Part shown: piece after piece, positions 45,024 to 55,093 of the stretch
Position numbering within the stretch: the stretch's first letter is position 1
Layout: the number at the start of each line of letters is the position of its first letter
Assembly (NCBI GenBank): GCA_964596165.1
Contig: CAZQTW010000030.1
Location: forward strand, 1 to 64,000
Origin: CAYUQT01 sp964596165
GTDB lineage: Bacteria; Planctomycetota; Phycisphaerae; UBA1845; JAFGLZ01
Length of the DNA stretch: 64,000 nucleotides
Direction: 5' to 3'
Notes under the pieces: model-generated
Database searches by the model: none
What the model was told of the DNA's origin: nothing
The model's input: the letters and a program-made list of their open reading frames with translations, nothing else
Made by a program: the position numbers and the translations under genes

Positions 45024-45226
45024 CCAACCGTTGCCTCGGCGCCTAAAATGGTGTGTTGCGGCTTGGCGCTGCGAGGAGTTCCGGGTCGCGCGGAGACGGG
45101 TGTTTGCCGCCGGCGGCGTGCCGCCCGTGCGGACGTGGCAGGAAACGGGGCAAACACGGGCGGACAAGCCGTCCGCAGCGCCCCCGGGGCAAACCGTCCG
45201 AACCCGCGCCTCGTCGTGAGGTAGGC

Positions 45227-45571
45227 ATGGCTGGCTTGGCACCGCCCGACATCGACGGGCAGACGAGCGTCGCGGAACCCGAGCAGGAACAGAAACCGCG
45301 GCGCCGGCCCCTCTACCACGTGGTTCTGCTCGACGACAACGAACACACCTACGACTACGTGATCGAGATGCTGGGGCGGATCTTCGGGCACCCGGCCTCG
45401 CGGGGTTACCAACTGGCGCGCGAAGTCGATACCGTCGGTCGGGCGATCGTCGACACAACCACCTTGGAGCGGGCCGAGCTCAAGCGCGACCAGATCCGCG
45501 CCTATGGCCCGGACTGGCGCCTGGAGACCAGCAAGGGCTCCATGGCGGTAACACTCGAGCCGGCCGAGTGA
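45227..45571 (+). CDS. clpS: ATP-dependent Clp protease adaptor ClpS
   Basis: Product of 114 aa with GAGGTAGGC before the ATG. The N-terminal 28 residues are charged and flexible, then the ClpS fold follows: YHVVLLDDNEHTYDYVIEML, FGHPASRGYQLAREVD and TTTLERAELKRDQI. The DDN...H region forms the N-degron pocket that hands N-end-rule substrates to ClpA/ClpC. No clpA lies next to it in this window. A Mpo1-like gene follows after about 120 bp. Confidence 0.85.
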   Translation: MAGLAPPDIDGQTSVAEPEQEQKPRRRPLYHVVLLDDNEHTYDYVIEMLGRIFGHPASRGYQLAREVDTVGRAIVDTTTLERAELKRDQIRAYGPDWRLETSKGSMAVTLEPAE

Positions 45572-45692
45572 AGGCGCACGAAAACTCGCTCGCCGCGAGC
45601 GCCGTTCGGGTGGGTCGGACCTCGCCGGGCGGGCGTTCGTCGGATGGCGAGCCGTCGGCCGGGGCGGGAGGCGAGCGGAGGAAAACGATCGA

Positions 45693-45980
45693 ATGCGAAG
45701 GTTCATCCGGGAATGGCCCGCAAGGCATCAACACCCCGTCAGCCGCGTCCTGCACGCGATCGGCATCCCGATGACGATTGCGGCGGTTCCCCTGATGATT
45801 GGGCAGTTGGTCGAAGGGAACTGGCCGGCGTGGTGGCGACCCGTGTTGCTCATCGTCGTGGGCTACGTCCTGCAATACGTCGGGCATCTGATCGAGGGCA
45901 ACGACATGGGCGAGATCATCGGCATCAAGAAGCGCCTCGGCAAGCCATACGTTGATATCTCGCCCCGCTACCGCAACTAA
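45693..45980 (+). CDS. Mpo1-like (DUF962) small membrane protein
   Basis: Product of 95 aa with GGAGG 12 nt before the ATG. The order HQHPVSRVLHAIGIP (His-rich start), two hydrophobic helices (MTIAAVPLMIGQLVEG, PVLLIVVGYVLQYVGHLIEG) and a basic end fits the Mpo1/YGL010w family, in which His residues bind iron for alpha-oxidation of fatty acids. It is shorter than typical members, so I hold the name loosely. Confidence 0.5.
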   Translation: MRRFIREWPARHQHPVSRVLHAIGIPMTIAAVPLMIGQLVEGNWPAWWRPVLLIVVGYVLQYVGHLIEGNDMGEIIGIKKRLGKPYVDISPRYRN

Positions 45981-46050
45981 CCCGCCTGCCGGCCTCGGTG
46001 AGGGGTCTAAGACCCAGCGCGACGGCGGAAAAAGAATCCGCGAAATTCAT

Positions 46051-46079
46051 TTGACAAGACCAAATGTTAGGTATATGTT
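46051..46079 (+). promoter_or_regulatory. Sigma-70-type promoter ahead of the sigma-like gene
   Basis: TTGACA at 46051-46056 and TATGTT at 46074-46079 are 17 bp apart in a locally AT-rich stretch. The leader to the GTG at 46374 would be about 290 nt, long enough for post-transcriptional control, but I see no known riboswitch. No gene is recognised in 45981-46373. Confidence 0.55.
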
Positions 46080-46373
46080 AGGGTATACAGACGGCGTTCC
46101 CCGAACCCGCTGCCGGACTGGCGATCCGGTCGGTGGGGACATGCCTTCCGACCAGGTACCCGAGCGGCACCGCCGACGCACCGGCGTCGGTGTCCGGGCC
46201 TGCCTGTCGCGGTGAGGTGTTGCGCCTCGCCGCGATGACACCAGAACCGTGAATTCAGCAAGGACAGCCGACGACGGATCCTGAACCGGGCTCGCCTCGC
46301 ACAGGCCACTCTCGGGGTCGTTGCGACCGGTCGCGCCGGTCGTCTGTCCGCATTCGATGGAGGGCAACTCATC

Positions 46374-47426
46374 GTGAGACTCACCGAGCAAGAACAAAAG
46401 CTGGTGACCGAAAACCTCGGTCTCGTCAACGTGCATATCCGTCGGTTTGTCCCCGTGCCGCACAACCCGACCGCCTCGCGCGAGTACGAGGACCTGTTTC
46501 AGGAGGGGTGTCTGGCTCTGATGCAGGCGGCACGGAACTACCGCGCCGACCGGCACGGACCCTTCTCGGCCTATGCCCTCTCATGGGTCCACCATGCGGT
46601 CAACAAGGCCCTGTGCGAAGGCTTCGCTACCCTTCGCGTGCCGGCCAACGCGGTTCATGAGGCCCGGCGGCGTCAACGAAAGACCGCCCGGTCGGATCGG
46701 CATCGGCCCGAGCCGGCGCTGGTCGAGACCCGGCGACTGACCGAGGAGGCGCCCGACGGTCTGACCGAGAGCGAGATTCGCCATCCGCCGAGGCACGTCG
46801 GTCGATTCCTGGGCCGTCCATGGCACGGTCAACGCGACACGATCGAGACACGAATTCGAGCGAAGTACGAGGCGGCCGTCCGCGCCGCCCACGGGCGGCT
46901 GTGCGGCTCCGGACGAGGACGGAGCGACCGAGACGCCCTGATCCGGCGGATCGTCAACGAGCGGCTGTTGGTTCCCGAGCCGAGCGCCCGCACCTCGACG
47001 CGCCGACTCGCCCAAGATTTTCGCTGTTCCATCGGACGTATTGTGTATTGCGGCGATATCCTCGCGGCCGAGATTCGCTCCCTCCTGGAGGCCGACGACG
47101 AGGTGGACCTGTTAGTGAAACTCGCCCGACGGGAGTCCGACGGCATGGGCACGGTCATCGACGCGGCCACGGCTTCGAGGATGACCCGCGCCGCCCGGGA
47201 GGGGTTCGCCCGACGGTTCGCCGGGCTCGCGCCGGATCGCCAGGGCCTGATCCTCCGTGAACTCGTCCACAAGACGATCGGGTCGCCGAGCGCCTTCGCC
47301 GGGCGGCTGTTTGGTCGATTGTCGGCTCAGGATCAATGCATCTTCCTCGGCAGGGTCAAACCGGAAGCACGACCCGGCTCGGACAACCCATCGCTCACGC
47401 CCGATGGACGATGTGACCCGCCTTGA
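46374..47426 (+). CDS. Divergent sigma-70-like factor with long C-terminal region
   Basis: The start is GTG at 46374, 9 nt after GGAGGG; the product is 350 aa. Residues about 8-82 are a good sigma region 2 (TENLGLVNVHIRRFVPV, YEDLFQEGCLALMQAARNYR, FSAYALSWVHHAVNKAL), closer to group 3 factors than to ECF. The rest is Arg-rich. One stretch (STRRLAQDFRCSIGRIVYCG) could be a helix-turn-helix, but a standard region 4 is not obvious. It overlaps the convergent nagA by 32 bp. Whether it is an active sigma factor is open. Confidence 0.6.
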   Translation: MRLTEQEQKLVTENLGLVNVHIRRFVPVPHNPTASREYEDLFQEGCLALMQAARNYRADRHGPFSAYALSWVHHAVNKALCEGFATLRVPANAVHEARRRQRKTARSDRHRPEPALVETRRLTEEAPDGLTESEIRHPPRHVGRFLGRPWHGQRDTIETRIRAKYEAAVRAAHGRLCGSGRGRSDRDALIRRIVNERLLVPEPSARTSTRRLAQDFRCSIGRIVYCGDILAAEIRSLLEADDEVDLLVKLARRESDGMGTVIDAATASRMTRAAREGFARRFAGLAPDRQGLILRELVHKTIGSPSAFAGRLFGRLSAQDQCIFLGRVKPEARPGSDNPSLTPDGRCDPP

Positions 47427-48621
47427 TCGTCATCCGCACGCGGAAGTCCTTGTCGAGGACGACGACGTCGGCGTCCTTTCCGACGGCCAGGATGCCCCGA
47501 CGGTATTTCCATTCGAGGATCCGGGCGGCGTTGAGGCCGGCCATCTGGGCGGCCTGTTCGATGCTCGCGCCGCCCTGATCCATCATCGTCTTCAGCGAGC
47601 GGTCGAGCGTGACGGTGCTGCCGGCCAGCGTGTCGGGCGATTGCGCCAGGTAAGCCCGTCCCTCGCGGACGACGACCTGTTGCCCGCTGAAGTCGTACGT
47701 GCCGTCGGGCTGGCCGGCCGCCCGAATCGCGTCGGTCACCAGGATGATCTTGTCGTGTCCCTTGACCTTGAGCAGCAGCTGCAGGATTGCCGGATGGACG
47801 TGAACGGCGTCGGCGATGACCTCGACGAACAGCTCGTCGCGCAGCAGCGTGCCCGCCAACACGCCGGGCCTGCGATGGTGCATCGGCGGCATCGCGTTGA
47901 AGATGTGCGTCACGCCCTCGAGCCCGTTGTCGATCGCCTCGGCGATGTCCTCGTAGCGGGCGGTCGAGTGGCCGATCGACATGTGGATCGGCTGCGGAAC
48001 GCCGGCGTGCCGTGCGTCGGGCGCCCCCCGCCGAAGCGCCGCGGCCTTGAGCACCTGCATCGCCCCCGGCATCTCGGGCGCGATCGTCATCACGCGGGCC
48101 CACGGACCGGCCGCCTCCATGATCTGATAGAATCCCGTCAGCGTCGCGGGCCACATGTAGTCCGTCCGGATCGCGCCGTGCATCTTGGGGTTCAGGAACG
48201 GCCCCTCCAGGTGCAGCCCTTCGAGGATTCGCCACGGACCCGCCGATTCGCCGTACTCGCGCAGCCGGCGGATGCAGTCGAGGAACGGCTCGAGCGGCTG
48301 CGGATAGATCGTGGCGATCAGCGACGTCGTGCCGTGGCTCGCGTGGAACCGGCTGATCTCGTCGAACGCCTCGGGGTTCGCGTCGGCGAAGTCGTGGCCT
48401 CGGCCGCCGTGAACGTGGATGTCGATGAAGCCGGGCAGGACGTATAGGCCGTCGAGATCGATCCGCTCGGCCGCCGCCGGCGGCGACACATCGTCGGCCT
48501 GTCCCATCTGGGCGATCTTGCCGTCTTCCAGGACGAGGTTGCAGTGATCCTCGCGCCGATAGGGCGTGACGGCCGTGCCGTTCGCCAGAAACAACGGTGC
48601 TGCATTACTGAGCGTCCCCAT
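47395..48621 (-). CDS. nagA: N-acetylglucosamine-6-phosphate deacetylase
   Basis: Product of 408 aa from ATG at 48621. It deacetylates GlcNAc-6-phosphate to glucosamine-6-phosphate in amino-sugar catabolism or cell-wall recycling. Amidohydrolase motifs: HVHGG (residues 69-73), LHLEGPF with the metal Glu, SIGHSTA, NAMPPMHHR and VTDAIRAAG with the catalytic Asp. Its 3' end overlaps the sigma-like gene tail to tail. No nagB or transporter is adjacent; the M20 amidohydrolase, sialidase-like and DUF4091 genes of the window could feed it. Confidence 0.85.
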   Translation of the reverse strand: MGTLSNAAPLFLANGTAVTPYRREDHCNLVLEDGKIAQMGQADDVSPPAAAERIDLDGLYVLPGFIDIHVHGGRGHDFADANPEAFDEISRFHASHGTTSLIATIYPQPLEPFLDCIRRLREYGESAGPWRILEGLHLEGPFLNPKMHGAIRTDYMWPATLTGFYQIMEAAGPWARVMTIAPEMPGAMQVLKAAALRRGAPDARHAGVPQPIHMSIGHSTARYEDIAEAIDNGLEGVTHIFNAMPPMHHRRPGVLAGTLLRDELFVEVIADAVHVHPAILQLLLKVKGHDKIILVTDAIRAAGQPDGTYDFSGQQVVVREGRAYLAQSPDTLAGSTVTLDRSLKTMMDQGGASIEQAAQMAGLNAARILEWKYRRGILAVGKDADVVVLDKDFRVRMTIKAGHIVHRA

Positions 48622-49284
48622 AAGACCTATACAGATACCCACCCGCTTGCTTCGCGTCTACGGTTCAGTCTGTCCTTCTGAATCGATAGGTGCACGGTTG
48701 AGCCGGAGAAGTCCGCCGCAAGGGCACCGCCTGTCGGTCTTCCGGAAAGAGATCGGCCGTCTCCACCGATGAAGAGCGAGTGGACACACACATGACGCAT
48801 CGGCTGGCTTGCGGACTCCCTCGACCCGAGTACGCCGCCCAGCGCCGTGGTCGCAGACCCAGCATTGAGGTCACGGCAACCATCCCAACACAAACACAAC
48901 GAGAGTGTGCAGACAGAAGAAGGCATTGTGGCGCTACGGCGCTTGTACCGCCCATCGATAACCACCCTGCGATTCGGTAATTGTGCCCATTTTGACCAAC
49001 GTGTTGCGAATGGGGACCTCATCGTTCTGGTGTCGTAGTGGCACTGGGACAGCCTCAGACCATAATCCAGAGTCTGTAACCATGATGTAGCCAAGGCATT
49101 ACGGCATCAGTCATCCTTGAAGGATGTTTGCTTCCGACTGGGAAACCAAACAATAGGTGTAGAAGAATGGCCAAGGCGCCTCCGTTCTTGCGTCTTCCTC
49201 GCTCTTCCGCCAGTCAAGATGTTGCTATTCTTCAGTGGCAGGCTATCCTGTCTTCTGCGCATCCCGTTTCCCAACAGGCGCATC
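48622..49284. other. Long intergenic region without recognisable gene
   Basis: About 660 bp between the divergent nagA and GT-C/TPR genes, somewhat lower in GC than the rest. Open frames here lack ribosome sites and protein-like composition. One short palindrome, CATCCTTGAAGGATG near 49112, is the only structure I see. ATGs at 49117 and 49219 in the frame of the next gene are possible but unlikely starts. Confidence 0.4.
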
Positions 49285-51192
49285 ATGACTCTCAAGAGAC
49301 ATCACAGACTCATCTTGGGTGCTGTTGTGCTGGCGGCCTCATTCGTCTTCCTGGTCAGCGGCATCCACGTCGGCAAGGATGGTGATAGGCCGCCGTTCTT
49401 CATGGACGAGGCCCATAAGCTGGGCGAGACCTATTTCTGGCACCTGCTCTTCGAAAGAGGAGATATTCATCATCCCGCTTGGACTCAGGACTTCTTTGCC
49501 AGAACCAACCCCACCGTGCCCAAGTTTGTGTTTGGGGCCGTGTTGGCGGCATGCGGGTATCACGTTCACGATCAGCAGTTGCAGAAAGATTTTGAGCGAT
49601 TCGCCTCCAAGTGGGAAAGGCTTCGTGAATGCGTGCCCGACGGCATGCTTCGAGTGACTCGGTGCACAAACGCTCTGTTCGCCGCGATGATTTGTCTCCT
49701 GTTCTACGGCATTGGCTTCCGGATAGGCGGGCTTGCCACCGGTCTACTCGCTGTGTTTCTTCTGCTCGGCAACCCCCTGTTCGAGACAAATGCGCGACGT
49801 GGCCTGGCGGACATTATGCTCCTGTTTCATCTCACGCTGATGCTTCCGGTGTCGCGCTGGTCGGTCCAGAGAATGATCCAACATTGGCGAGGCAGTTCCG
49901 AGGGCGGCGCCGTCTTGAAATGGGCTTCACTGTTGGCGACGACCGTCGTCGTTCCCGGCCTAGTGATCGCCCTAGCAACGGGGAGCAAGCTGAACGGAGC
50001 CCTGTCCGCACCCCTGTACGCAATCACCATGGTATTCGCCTCCCTTGCCGTTTCCGGAGCTGCGTCAAGGTGGCGAAGAATCGCCTTGGCGTTAGTCGTA
50101 GTCATCTTGGCACTCGTCGTTGCCGTGACGGTATTCGTTGCGGTCAACCCGTATCTTTATCAAGACCCCGTCAGCCGAATGTTTGGAATCGTGCGCACGT
50201 GTCGGGACTGGATCGTCAGAATCCGAATACACCCGGGGGACGGACTGTTCAGCCTTCGTCAGAAGGTCGCGTTTGTCAGTTCGTTTGCACTTCGCGCTAT
50301 CCAGCTACAGCCCTCCGTGGCCCTCTGGACTCTCGGGCACTGGCTGATGGTTTCTGGCTTCTCTATCGGCATCGTGGTCCTGACTGGCCGTTGCCTGAGT
50401 CCCGGCGCGGACACCGAAGGATCCGCAAAGAGTCCCGCGACGGCGCTCGACGCTCGTCTCGATGCGTTTGTGGTCTTGTGCTGGATCGGCGTCTGTCTCG
50501 GAGGGACGACGCTGTGGTTGCCCTTAATGTGGGAAAGATACCTGGTAGTGTCCAATGCCGGCGCGTGCCTCGCAGCTGCGATCGGTCTTGCGTACCTACC
50601 ACGGAGGATCGGAGTGTTGCTCGATCTCCTCGCCGGCAAGTCGCCTCGTAACGGAAAGCTTCGGATCGTGGTGGGCACCGCATCCGCCGCGACGATCTGG
50701 ACGATCCTGATGTGCACCCGATGGGTCATCGCGCCGGCCCTGCTGAATCCGATCTCACTGACTCTCGCCGGTGCAACGGTACCTGCTCCTGAGTACGCCA
50801 CCGCGGTCAGAACCCATCCAGACTCCCTGCTGGAATGTCGCAATCTTGGACTGCTTCTTCTCACCCAGCACAGGAATGCGCAAGCAGCGCAGCTTTTCGA
50901 GAAGGCTCTTTCTCTCGTGAACCAGAACGCGCCGCATTCGCAGTCCACGGACGTGCTGCGTTGCCGGTTGTTCTGGGAACTTACGCAAGCCCGCATGGCT
51001 GAGGGCAATGGCCCGGAGGCAACGAAGACGCTCCGCCAGCACATCGCGATGATCGAGCGAATTCGTGACGGCATGGTGTCCGGCGATCCCAAGTTGCGCG
51101 CGGAGTACAACCACCTCATTGACGTGCGCAGCCAACTGATCGCCCGCGGGCTCAAGCCGCAACAGAATGAATTCGAACTGTCAGACGAATAG
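49285..51192 (+). CDS. GT-C-like membrane protein with C-terminal TPR
   Basis: ATG at 49285 gives 635 aa (MTLKRHHRLILGAVVLAASF begins the first helix); earlier ATGs add a poorly conserved-looking extension. About 9-10 helices follow, with an acidic first loop (RPPFFMDEAHKLGETYFWHL) as in the PMT/ArnT superfamily. The final 160 residues contain at least one TPR (LLECRNLGLLLLTQHRNAQA, then AQLFEKALSLVNQ). Such proteins are presumed surface-glycan or O-glycosylation enzymes. Codon use is a little less GC-biased than its neighbours. The duplicated block begins 95 bp after its stop. Confidence 0.6.
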   Translation: MTLKRHHRLILGAVVLAASFVFLVSGIHVGKDGDRPPFFMDEAHKLGETYFWHLLFERGDIHHPAWTQDFFARTNPTVPKFVFGAVLAACGYHVHDQQLQKDFERFASKWERLRECVPDGMLRVTRCTNALFAAMICLLFYGIGFRIGGLATGLLAVFLLLGNPLFETNARRGLADIMLLFHLTLMLPVSRWSVQRMIQHWRGSSEGGAVLKWASLLATTVVVPGLVIALATGSKLNGALSAPLYAITMVFASLAVSGAASRWRRIALALVVVILALVVAVTVFVAVNPYLYQDPVSRMFGIVRTCRDWIVRIRIHPGDGLFSLRQKVAFVSSFALRAIQLQPSVALWTLGHWLMVSGFSIGIVVLTGRCLSPGADTEGSAKSPATALDARLDAFVVLCWIGVCLGGTTLWLPLMWERYLVVSNAGACLAAAIGLAYLPRRIGVLLDLLAGKSPRNGKLRIVVGTASAATIWTILMCTRWVIAPALLNPISLTLAGATVPAPEYATAVRTHPDSLLECRNLGLLLLTQHRNAQAAQLFEKALSLVNQNAPHSQSTDVLRCRLFWELTQARMAEGNGPEATKTLRQHIAMIERIRDGMVSGDPKLRAEYNHLIDVRSQLIARGLKPQQNEFELSDE

Positions 51193-51283
51193 CATCTTGC
51201 GATGCAACTTCAGCGCGGGTGGGGCCGGTCCTCTGTGTGACCAGGCTCAACGGCTCTTCGACGCGGTTCGGTGCTGAAGCTCG

Positions 51284-52837
51284 CTATGGCAAGCGCCAGG
51301 AGCGGCCGTCGGCCTCAAGGAGGTCGTCGGAGGCGCGAGGGCCCCATGAGCCGGCCTCATACTCATGGAGCGGGCAGGTCTTGTCGATGTCCTTGCCCTT
51401 TTCCCACATCGCCAGCACGGGCGACAGCAGCGCCCACGCGAGTTCGATGTTGTCGTACCGCATGAACAGCGTCTGATCGCCCAGCATGCAGTCCAGCAGC
51501 AGGCGCTCGTAAGCGTCGCGCAGTTCGCCGCCGAACACCTCGCGGTAGCTGAAATCCATCGTCAGCGCGCTCATGCAGAGCTTCGGGCCCGGCCGCTTCG
51601 CCTGGATCGTCAGCGACATGCCCTCCTCGGGCTGAACGTTGAGGACCAACACGTTCGGAGCGAGTTGTTCCGGCAGGATCGGGACGAAAATCGAGTGCGG
51701 CACGCTCTTGAAGGTCAGGGCGATCTCGCTGACGCGGCGGGCCATCCGCTTGCCCGACCGCAAGTAGAACGGCACGCCCTGCCACCGCCAGTTGTCGATA
51801 AGCAGCTTGGTGGCCGCAAAGGTCTCCACGTGCGAATTTGCGGGCACGCCCTCTTCCTGGCGATACGCGGGCACCGGCGCGTCGCCGATCCGTCCGGCCG
51901 CGTACTGCCCCCGCACGATCCACCGGCCGAGGTCCCGCAGATCGAACGGCCGGATCGACCGCAACAGTTTGGACTTCTCGTCGCGGACGCGGTCGGCGTC
52001 GAACGACGACGGCGGTTCCATCGCCACCAGCGACAGCATTTGGAGCATGTGGTTCTGGAACATGTCGCGAAGCAGGCCGGTCTGCTCGAAGTAGCCCGCG
52101 CGATGCTCGACGCCGACGGACTCGGCCACCGTAATCTGCACGTGGTCGATGTAACGACGGTTCCAGAGCGGCTCGAACACCGCATTGGCGAACCGCAGCA
52201 TCAGGATGTTCTGCACCGTGTCCTTGCCCAGGTAGTGATCGATCCGATAGAGCTGCCGCTCATCGAGGACCTGGTGGAGTTCCTTGCTGAGTGCCACGGC
52301 GCTGTCGAGGTCGCGTCCGAAAGGTTTCTCGACGATCACGCGGCGCCAGGCCGCGCGCTCGTCCGCCTCCTCCGTCAGACGGGACCCACCGAGCCTGGCC
52401 GCCACCACCCCGTAGAGCGGCGGGGGAATCGCCAGATAGAACACGCGGTTGCCGGCGGTGCCGTGACGCGATTCCAATTCGGCCAGCCGTCGCGAGATCG
52501 AATCGTAGAGATCGCCGCTCTGGTAATCGCCCGCCGCATAGTAGCCGTGCGCGACGAAGGCCTTTCGTTCGGTCTCGGCGGCGTCCCCGACGGCCTTGGA
52601 CAGCGAGTCCATGACCGCCCGGCGAAAGGCGTCGTCGGTCATCGGAGTTCGCGCGCAACCGAGAACGAAGAACTGCTTGGGGAGTAATCCTCGCTGAAAG
52701 AGGCTGAACAACGACGGCAGGAGTTTGCGGTGCGTCAGGTCGCCCGACGCGCCGAAGATGACCACCCCGCACGGGTCGGGCCGGGCTTCCGTGCAGAACA
52801 TGTCGCTGACGCGAAAATGGAGCTTCGCCTTGGACAC
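51284..52837 (-). CDS. zwf: Glucose-6-phosphate 1-dehydrogenase, copy 1
   Basis: Product of 517 aa identical to the second copy, starting at GTG (52837) with GGAG 7-8 nt upstream. It oxidises glucose-6-phosphate to 6-phosphogluconolactone with NADP or NAD. Nucleotide motif [11 protein letters not shown] is at residues 29-39 and the active site RIDHYLGKD at 198-206, both intact. The stop here is TAG, supplied by the unique left flank, whereas copy 2 ends in TGA. No gnd or pgl is near. If the repeat is an assembly error this gene is an artefact. Confidence 0.85.
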   Translation of the reverse strand: MSKAKLHFRVSDMFCTEARPDPCGVVIFGASGDLTHRKLLPSLFSLFQRGLLPKQFFVLGCARTPMTDDAFRRAVMDSLSKAVGDAAETERKAFVAHGYYAAGDYQSGDLYDSISRRLAELESRHGTAGNRVFYLAIPPPLYGVVAARLGGSRLTEEADERAAWRRVIVEKPFGRDLDSAVALSKELHQVLDERQLYRIDHYLGKDTVQNILMLRFANAVFEPLWNRRYIDHVQITVAESVGVEHRAGYFEQTGLLRDMFQNHMLQMLSLVAMEPPSSFDADRVRDEKSKLLRSIRPFDLRDLGRWIVRGQYAAGRIGDAPVPAYRQEEGVPANSHVETFAATKLLIDNWRWQGVPFYLRSGKRMARRVSEIALTFKSVPHSIFVPILPEQLAPNVLVLNVQPEEGMSLTIQAKRPGPKLCMSALTMDFSYREVFGGELRDAYERLLLDCMLGDQTLFMRYDNIELAWALLSPVLAMWEKGKDIDKTCPLHEYEAGSWGPRASDDLLEADGRSWRLP

Positions 52838-53923
52838 AGAGGACTCCGAACCACAGGGACCGGGAGCGGGGCCTAGGGTCCGGTCAACAAAGCGCCGTCG
52901 AAGAACACCTCGCGATCCACGATCCCACGGTATCGTGCCTCGGCATGAAGGTGCGAACCGAGTGCCGGACCCGAGCCCCTAGACCCTAGGCCCTGTCTTC
53001 AACTCATAGGGCCACGCGACCAGCCCGCCGTCCATGAACTTGACGTTTGCAAAGCCCGCACCGGCCAGGATGCGTTGGGCCTCGTAGCCGCGGAGGCTGA
53101 TCTTGCAGTACGCGATAATCTCCTTGTTGCGCGGCAGCTCGCCCAGACGGTCGCGAAGCTTGCCCAGGCCGATGTACACCACCCGCGGGTCGTCGATTCG
53201 CATCTGGTCGATCTCGGCCGGAGTCCGGACGTCGAGGAGCACGATGTCATCGCCCCGCTGCAGCTTTGCGCGGACCTCCTGAGGCGTGATCGACGCGGCA
53301 ATCCCGTCGCGCTTGTTTCGGATGATGTTCGCGGCGTGGGCTACGTTGTCGATCGGCGCCGAATACGGCGGAGCATACGACAAGTCAATCGCGGAGACGT
53401 CGTCGATCGAACCGCCGAAGTGCATCGCCGCGGCCAACACGTCGATTCGCTTGGCGCACTCGCCCGGACCGACCACCTGAGCGCCGAGCAGCCGGTCGGT
53501 CTTCGCGTCGGCAATCAGCTTGACGAGAATCGGCTTGCTGCCGGGATAGTAGTGCGCCCGATCGGGTCCGGGATTCAACGAGATCCTTACCTCATGGCCC
53601 GCGAGCCGTGCCTGCCGCTCGGTCAGGCCGGTCCGGGCGACCGAATAGTCGAAGACTTTGAAGATGCAGGTCCCCAGAATACCCTCGAATCGGCTGTCGC
53701 GGCCCGCAAGGTTGTCGCCGATCACACGCCCATGCTTGTTGGCCGTCGAACCCAGCGGGATAAAGACTTTCTGCCCGGTGACCCGATGGGTGCATTCGGT
53801 GCAATCGCCGCCGGCGTAGATGTCGGTATCGCTGGTCCGGCAGCGATCGTCTATGGCGATCGCGCCGGTGGCCCCGAGGGCCAGTCCGGCTTGTCGGGCC
53901 AGCTCGACGTTGGGGCGGACGCC
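51288..53923. repeat. 2,636-bp perfect direct repeat, copy 1
   Basis: No difference to 59828-62463 was seen by eye (offset 8,540), and all six translated frames I could compare agree. The left edge is one base into the last codon of zwf; the right edge lies inside the CoADR-rhodanese gene, where sequence switches to cas1. The flanks of the two copies are unrelated. Confidence 0.9.
52979..53923 (-). pseudogene. CoA-disulfide reductase-rhodanese, 5'-truncated copy
   Basis: Only the last 314 residues or so remain (from about residue 256 of the 569 in the intact copy), including the end of the FAD/NADH domain, the dimerisation domain and the whole rhodanese domain with its CKISLRG loop. The redox Cys46 and the FAD site are missing. 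At 53923 sequence passes straight into antisense cas1; the open frame going on to 54748 is accidental. The fragment has no start codon of its own. Confidence 0.85.
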
Positions 53924-54562
53924 CGGGATCCGACGTTCCATCGGGACATCGAACACCTCTCGGAATTGACGCGATCGGCCGCGGAAGCGGAAAACCGACA
54001 GTCGCTGTTGGGCACGGAAGGCGCGGCCGCGCGGGTCTACTTTGGCCGGTTTGCCGGCATGCTGCGAGAGGCGGACGGGAACGGCGGTCCGCTGTTTGAC
54101 TTTGCACACCGCAATCGACGGCCGCCTCGCGATCCAGTCAATGCGTTGCTGTCGCTGGCGTACGCATGCTTGTGCAAGGACGTCCTGTCGGCGGTCGCGG
54201 CGGTCGGGCTGGACCCGTATCTCGGGGCGCTGCACGAGTCGCGCCGAGGACAGCCCGCCCTGGCGTTGGACCTCATGGAGGAGTTCCGACCGATTATCGC
54301 CGACTCGGTTGTGTTGACGCTGATCAACAACCGAATGCTGTCCTCCTCGGATTTCCACCGGGGCCGTCAGAGCTGCAACCTGACGGACAAGGGGCGCAAG
54401 GCGTTCTTCGAGGCATACGAACGGCGCAAGACGGAAGAATGCACGCACCCGGTGTTCGACTACAAGACAAGCTACGTACGATTGATCGAGATGCAGGCGC
54501 GGGTCATGGCGCGGTTCATGACCGGGCAGATCCCGGCGTACGCCGGATTTCGCACGAGGTGA
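53924..54562 (+). pseudogene. cas1: cas1 remnant: C-terminal catalytic domain (Cas4-Cas1 fusion type)
   Basis: About 212 residues of Cas1 remain, starting exactly at the repeat boundary with no start codon or ribosome site. The catalytic Glu (LLGTEGAAARVYF, residue 32 of the fragment), His (YLGALHESR, 104) and acidic cluster (LALDLMEEFRP, 116-120) are all present. The N-terminal beta domain, and the Cas4 part that relatives carry as a fusion, are absent. The sequence style (RRPPRDPVNALLSLAYACL, ADSVVLTLINNRMLSSSDF) recalls Cas4/Cas1 fusions of type I-G (former I-U) and V-B. Cas1 with Cas2 integrates new spacers. This copy could not fold as a normal dimer. Confidence 0.85.
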
Positions 54563-54565
54563 CGC

Positions 54566-54853
54566 ATGAGTCCGATGAGCACCGTATGGATCGCATACGA
54601 CATCCGCAGCCCGAAACGGTGGCGGCAGGTGAACCGCATCGTGAGGGGTTACGGCGGTCGACTGCAATTCAGCGTCTTCGAGTGTTTGCTGAGCGAGACG
54701 CAGCTCGAGGAATTGCGCGCCAAGCTGGACCCGGTGTTGGATCACCATGAGGATCGATTGATGATCGCGCGGTTGTGCGCGCGGTGCAGCGCGGATGTCG
54801 AGCTTTGGGGAGAGGAAGTGAGGCGGCAGAAACCAGGGGCCTTGATTGTGTAG
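54566..54853 (+). CDS. cas2: CRISPR-associated endonuclease Cas2
   Basis: Product of 95 aa, 3 bp after the cas1 stop, with GAGGTGACGC before ATG 54566 (ATG at 54575 also possible). The ferredoxin-like start TVWIAYDIRSPKRWRQVNRI carries the conserved Asp after strand 1, followed by GGRLQFSVFECLLSE and the usual basic/acidic helices. It bridges two Cas1 dimers during spacer integration. The gene is complete, but its Cas1 partner is truncated. Confidence 0.9.
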   Translation: MSPMSTVWIAYDIRSPKRWRQVNRIVRGYGGRLQFSVFECLLSETQLEELRAKLDPVLDHHEDRLMIARLCARCSADVELWGEEVRRQKPGALIV

Positions 54854-55093
54854 GTCAAGAAGGATAGGGTGGCGCTATACGGTACCAGGGTCATTGACAA
54901 GTGGATCGGGACCGCGAGCAGGTCCGGTGATGGCCGAATCCGGCGGGCCGCTCGCGATGGCGCAACTGACGAGGGAAACACGGATTGTGATGTCGGAACA
55001 GAAGATGGTTGTTCGCCGCTGGGTCGAGTTGCCGAGGCCTCTCGCAAAGGCACTGGCAAGACTGGTCATCGCAGCCAGTTGCGATCGGCGGGC
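54854..55093 (+). promoter_or_regulatory. Putative CRISPR leader
   Basis: 240 bp between cas2 and the first repeat. No gene is seen. It is not notably AT-rich. Its leader role is inferred from position and from the decayed last repeat at the far end of the array. Confidence 0.45.

Noticed and set aside
48627..49094. 155-codon minus-strand frame in the long gap after nagA
   Set aside because: No ribosome site, biased Arg/Ser/Gly/Cys composition and no recognisable motif.
52979..54748. A 589-codon minus-strand frame that seems to encode a novel N-terminal domain fused to a rhodanese-type reductase
   Set aside because: The upstream part is antisense to cas1 and cas2; reductase similarity stops exactly at the repeat boundary at 53923.
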